A DNA stretch of 64,000 nt from contig NZ_WOTN01000003.1 in the NCBI RefSeq assembly GCF_010993745.1, positions 744,001 to 808,000 of the forward strand. Direction: 5' to 3'. Position 1 is the first letter of the stretch. Every line of letters starts with the position of its first letter. A program made the translations under genes and the position numbers. Of the stretch, positions 61,730 to 64,000 are shown one piece after another. The notes below the pieces were generated by a model, which was not told the DNA's origin, did not search any database, and saw only the letters and a list, made by a program, of their open reading frames with translations. The stretch is from Fodinicola acaciae. Its GTDB lineage: Bacteria > Actinomycetota > Actinomycetes > Mycobacteriales > HKI-0501.

Positions 61730-62736
61730 CGACACGCGCCGTCACCGACCGCGTCCGGCCGTCCCGGCCGGCGATCGCGGTGATCGCCGTCGTTTTGTTG
61801 CTGGCGCTGGCGATGCTGCTCGCGGTCTGCGTCGGCTCGACGGTGGTCTCGCCGCTGGCGCTGCTGACCGGCCGGCTGTCCGATGTGGACGCCGAGGTGA
61901 TCCTGCAGCTGCGGCTGCCGCGGGTCCTGCTGGCGGCGCTGGTCGGCGGCATGCTGTCGCAGGCCGGCGCGGCCTATCAGGGCGTTTTTCGCAATCCACT
62001 GGCCGATCCGTATCTGCTGGGCGCGGCGGCCGGGGCGGGTCTGGGCGCGACCGCGATGATCGTGCTGGCGCGAGGCACTTTCGCGGTGGCGGTGCCGATC
62101 GGCGCGTTCGTCGGCGCGATGATCGGGGTCGGCAGCGCGTACGTGCTCGGCCGCGCGGCCAGCCGTACCGGTGGCACGGCCGCCCTGTTGTTGGCCGGTC
62201 TGGCGAGTACGGCGTTCTTCACCGCCGTCCAGACGGCGCTTTTGCAGGCCCACAACAGCGATCTGCTGCAGGTCACCGCGTGGATCCTCGGCCAGCTCGG
62301 CACCGCCAGCTGGGACTCGCTCGGCCTGATCGCGCCGTACGCGGCGGTCGCGGCGGTGTTGCTGGCCTTCGCCGGCCGCTGGCTGGACGTGCTGTCGGTC
62401 GGCGACGACGAGGCCGCCTCGCTCGGCCTGCGGCCGGAGCGCGTACGGTTTGCCATCCTGCTGGCCGCGTCGCTGTCGACCGCGGCGGCCGTGTCGGCGG
62501 CCGGCCTGATCGGCTTCGTCGGCCTGGTGGTGCCGCACATCCTGCGGCGATTGGCCGGCACGTCCTATCGCCTGCTGCTGCCGCTGTCCTTGTTTGGTGG
62601 CTCGATTTTCCTTGTGTTGTCCGACCTTCTGTCGCGTACGGCGTTGTATCCGGCGGAAATACCGATCGGTGTGGTGACCGCTTTCGTCGGGGCACCGTTC
62701 TTCGCTTTCCTGCTGTTGGTGGGAAACCGGCAGTGA
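61726..62736 (+). CDS. btuC: FecCD-family ABC permease for cobalamin (BtuC-like)
   Basis: 336 residues with about ten transmembrane helices. FecCD/BtuC motifs: LRLPRVLLAALVGGMLSQAG, NPLADPYLLG and GLIGFVGLVVPHILRRLAG near the coupling helix. It is the membrane channel of the importer, coupled by overlapping stops and starts to btuF (ATGA) and btuD (GTGA). Confidence 0.93.
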   Translation: MTTRAVTDRVRPSRPAIAVIAVVLLLALAMLLAVCVGSTVVSPLALLTGRLSDVDAEVILQLRLPRVLLAALVGGMLSQAGAAYQGVFRNPLADPYLLGAAAGAGLGATAMIVLARGTFAVAVPIGAFVGAMIGVGSAYVLGRAASRTGGTAALLLAGLASTAFFTAVQTALLQAHNSDLLQVTAWILGQLGTASWDSLGLIAPYAAVAAVLLAFAGRWLDVLSVGDDEAASLGLRPERVRFAILLAASLSTAAAVSAAGLIGFVGLVVPHILRRLAGTSYRLLLPLSLFGGSIFLVLSDLLSRTALYPAEIPIGVVTAFVGAPFFAFLLLVGNRQ

Positions 62737-63503
62737 AGGTCGAGATTTCCGGGCTGTCGGTGGCTTTGAGCAAGGCCACCGTGTTGCGTGACGTGGACGT
62801 CAGTGTGCCGGCCGGCTCGTGGCTGGGGCTGATCGGACCCAACGGTGCCGGCAAGTCGACGTTGTTACGAGCACTGCTCGGCCTGGTGCCGTCGACCGGC
62901 CGGATTTTGCTGGGTGGCAAGGAAATCGGCTCGCTGCGAGCGCGTGAGCGGGCTCGGCTGGTGGCGTACGCGCCGCAGTCGCCGCTGCTGCCGACCGGCA
63001 TGTCGGTGCTCGACTACACCTTGCTGGGACGCACGCCGTACCAGTCGCTGCTCGGCGCGCCCGGTCGCTCCGACCGCGTGCTGGCGGACGGGATCCTGCG
63101 CCGACTCGACCTCGACGGCCTCGGCGGCCGGCCGCTGCAGACGCTGTCCGGCGGCGAGCGGCAGCGGGTCGTACTCGCGCGGGCGCTGGCTCAGCAGCCG
63201 AGCCTGTTGCTGCTGGACGAGCCGACCGCCTCGCTCGACCTCGGTCACGCGCAGGCGGTGCTCGAGTTGGTCGACCGGCTGCGCGTCGAGGACGGCATCA
63301 CGGTCGTGAGCGCGCTGCACGACCTGTCGCTGGCGGCGCAGTATCCGGTGTCGCTGGTGTTGCTGGCCGGCGGATCGGTGGTCGCGACCGGTCGGCCGTC
63401 GGCGGTGCTCACCGCCGAGAGCCTGGCCACGTACTATTCCGCGCGCGTCGCGGTCGACACGGGACCGACCGGCCTGCCGCGGATCACTCCGCTGCGCCGC
63501 TGA
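62733..63503 (+). CDS. btuD: ABC transporter ATPase for cobalamin (BtuD-like)
   Basis: 256 residues starting at GTG 62733. Walker A GPNGAGKST (35-43), Q-loop YAPQSPLLP, signature LSGGERQRV, Walker B LLLLDEPTASLD and H-loop ALHDLSLAAQ are all present, so it is an active ATPase of the FecE/BtuD type. It completes the riboswitch-controlled btuFCD operon. Confidence 0.93.
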   Translation: MKVEISGLSVALSKATVLRDVDVSVPAGSWLGLIGPNGAGKSTLLRALLGLVPSTGRILLGGKEIGSLRARERARLVAYAPQSPLLPTGMSVLDYTLLGRTPYQSLLGAPGRSDRVLADGILRRLDLDGLGGRPLQTLSGGERQRVVLARALAQQPSLLLLDEPTASLDLGHAQAVLELVDRLRVEDGITVVSALHDLSLAAQYPVSLVLLAGGSVVATGRPSAVLTAESLATYYSARVAVDTGPTGLPRITPLRR

Positions 63504-63509
63504 CGCGAC

Positions 63510-63550
63510 CCGTTTCCGGGGCAATCGGGGCCCGATTGCCCCGGAAACGG
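63510..63550. terminator. Perfect palindromic terminator between btuD and the lectin-like gene
   Basis: The 20-base arms (CCGTTTCC GGGGCAATCGGG) pair exactly with the inverse around one base. It is flanked by the convergent ends of btuD (63503) and the partial lectin-like gene (63557). It contains the CAATCGG core used elsewhere. Confidence 0.75.
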
Positions 63551-63556
63551 TGGTGA

Positions 63557-64000
63557 TCAGGCGACCGTGCCGCCGAGGCCGGTCCAGGTCTGCGTGCCGG
63601 TGTTCCACATGTAGAGGTGGCCGTCAGTGCCGCGGGCGAAGACGTTGACCCGGTCGGGCTGGTCCGGGATGCCTTCGTCCAGCGCGAACGGCGTGCCGGT
63701 GATCGCGCCGGTCGGGATGCGGATCGGGGCACCCCAGGTGGCGCCGTTCTCGTACCAGAGACCGTTGTCGTTGCCGCGGTAGTAGTAACGGTGGCTGCGC
63801 TCGGCCAGCGAGGCCGACGACCCGACGTTGCTGGCGATCTTGGACGGAGCGGTGAAGTAGTACGGGTCGTTGTTGTAGCCGTTGAGCATCCGGTAGAGGC
63901 TGCCGTCGGTGCCGCGGTACATCAGCGCGGTGCGACCGTATGCCGTCGTGTAGGACAGCGTCGGCGGCGCGGTGATCTGCGCGCCGAAGTTGACGCCGTT
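63557..64000 (-). CDS. Beta-propeller lectin-like protein (partial, N-terminus outside window)
   Basis: 147 C-terminal residues run off the right edge. They contain short propeller-blade repeats: YRGTDGSLYRML, YYRGNDNGLWYENG and FARGTDGHLYMWN, each about 45-50 residues apart, matching PLL/tectonin-like or fucose-lectin-type propellers. The pattern (R-G-T/N-D) recurs per blade. Whether a catalytic domain is attached upstream cannot be seen. Confidence 0.72.
   Translation of the reverse strand, partial: NGVNFGAQITAPPTLSYTTAYGRTALMYRGTDGSLYRMLNGYNNDPYYFTAPSKIASNVGSSASLAERSHRYYYRGNDNGLWYENGATWGAPIRIPTGAITGTPFALDEGIPDQPDRVNVFARGTDGHLYMWNTGTQTWTGLGGTVA

Overview
The window is high-GC (roughly 70%) actinobacterial chromosome. 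Strong GC codon bias, many GTG starts, ATGA/GTGA gene overlaps, a WhiB7, mycoredoxin, AdnAB, MoeZ and DUF3107/DUF3152 proteins all fit. Gene order follows the Mycobacterium tuberculosis segment from whiB7 to the Rv3213c ParA gene (whiB7, uvrD2, mrx1, nudC, adnB, adnA, alkyltransferase-like gene, moeZ, DUF3152, TetR, DUF3107, MiaE-like, rhlE, parA), but with many insertions. The organism is therefore a non-mycobacterial actinomycete sharing this ancient block; I cannot name the genus from sequence alone.

Layout. 1-3.4 kb: tail of an unknown gene, two small genes, whiB7 with a long leader (promoter, upstream ORF, attenuator), then an ECF sigma factor coupled to a membrane-anchored BNR-repeat protein. 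3.4-9.9 kb: GNAT, uvrD2, mycoredoxin, ANTAR protein, kinase-like protein, secreted carboxylesterase and its probable TetR regulator. 10-14.7 kb: an overlapping M16 peptidase pair plus nudC, then a PP2C phosphatase. 14.9-17.8 kb: secreted trypsin-like protease, DUF2510 membrane protein, EEP-family hydrolase. 18-25 kb: adnB and adnA, the double-strand-break resection motor-nuclease. 25-32 kb: SMP-30-like protein, membrane proteins, TetR, Tat-exported protein, ATL, moeZ. 32-38 kb: DUF3152 metalloprotease-like protein, hydrolase, TetR, DUF3107, large LuxR-type ATPase regulator. 38-46 kb: MiaE-like protein, DEAD-box helicase, ParA, hydrolase, MpaB-type oxygenase, TetX-like monooxygenase, RecB-like nuclease. 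46-52 kb: MarC, PHP, PH-domain and DUF6758 operon, TrmH, MaoC, DCC and SUFU proteins. 52-64 kb: broken phoD, giant BNR membrane protein, SOS-box radical SAM gene, acyl-CoA dehydrogenase, SDR, two DUF4190 proteins, a cobalamin-riboswitch BtuFCD importer, and the tail of a propeller lectin-like gene.

The most unusual content is non-coding. A family of 370-390 bp, ORF-free, nested palindromic elements (three full, one short and two half copies) shares 29-bp terminal inverted repeats. A roughly 55-bp double hairpin occurs inside these elements and also alone. A second 112-116 bp type shares the same CGAAACTGTCG terminal core. These elements sit within 0-3 bases of stop codons of at least seven genes, and in three unrelated genes the stop codon lies at the same position relative to the element. 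One full copy separates adnA from adnB. Other convergent gene pairs are closed by long near-perfect palindromes, several built on CAATCGG-CCGATTG.

Starts were chosen from Shine-Dalgarno sequences, overlaps and family boundaries. No tRNA, rRNA, CRISPR array or complete insertion sequence was seen.
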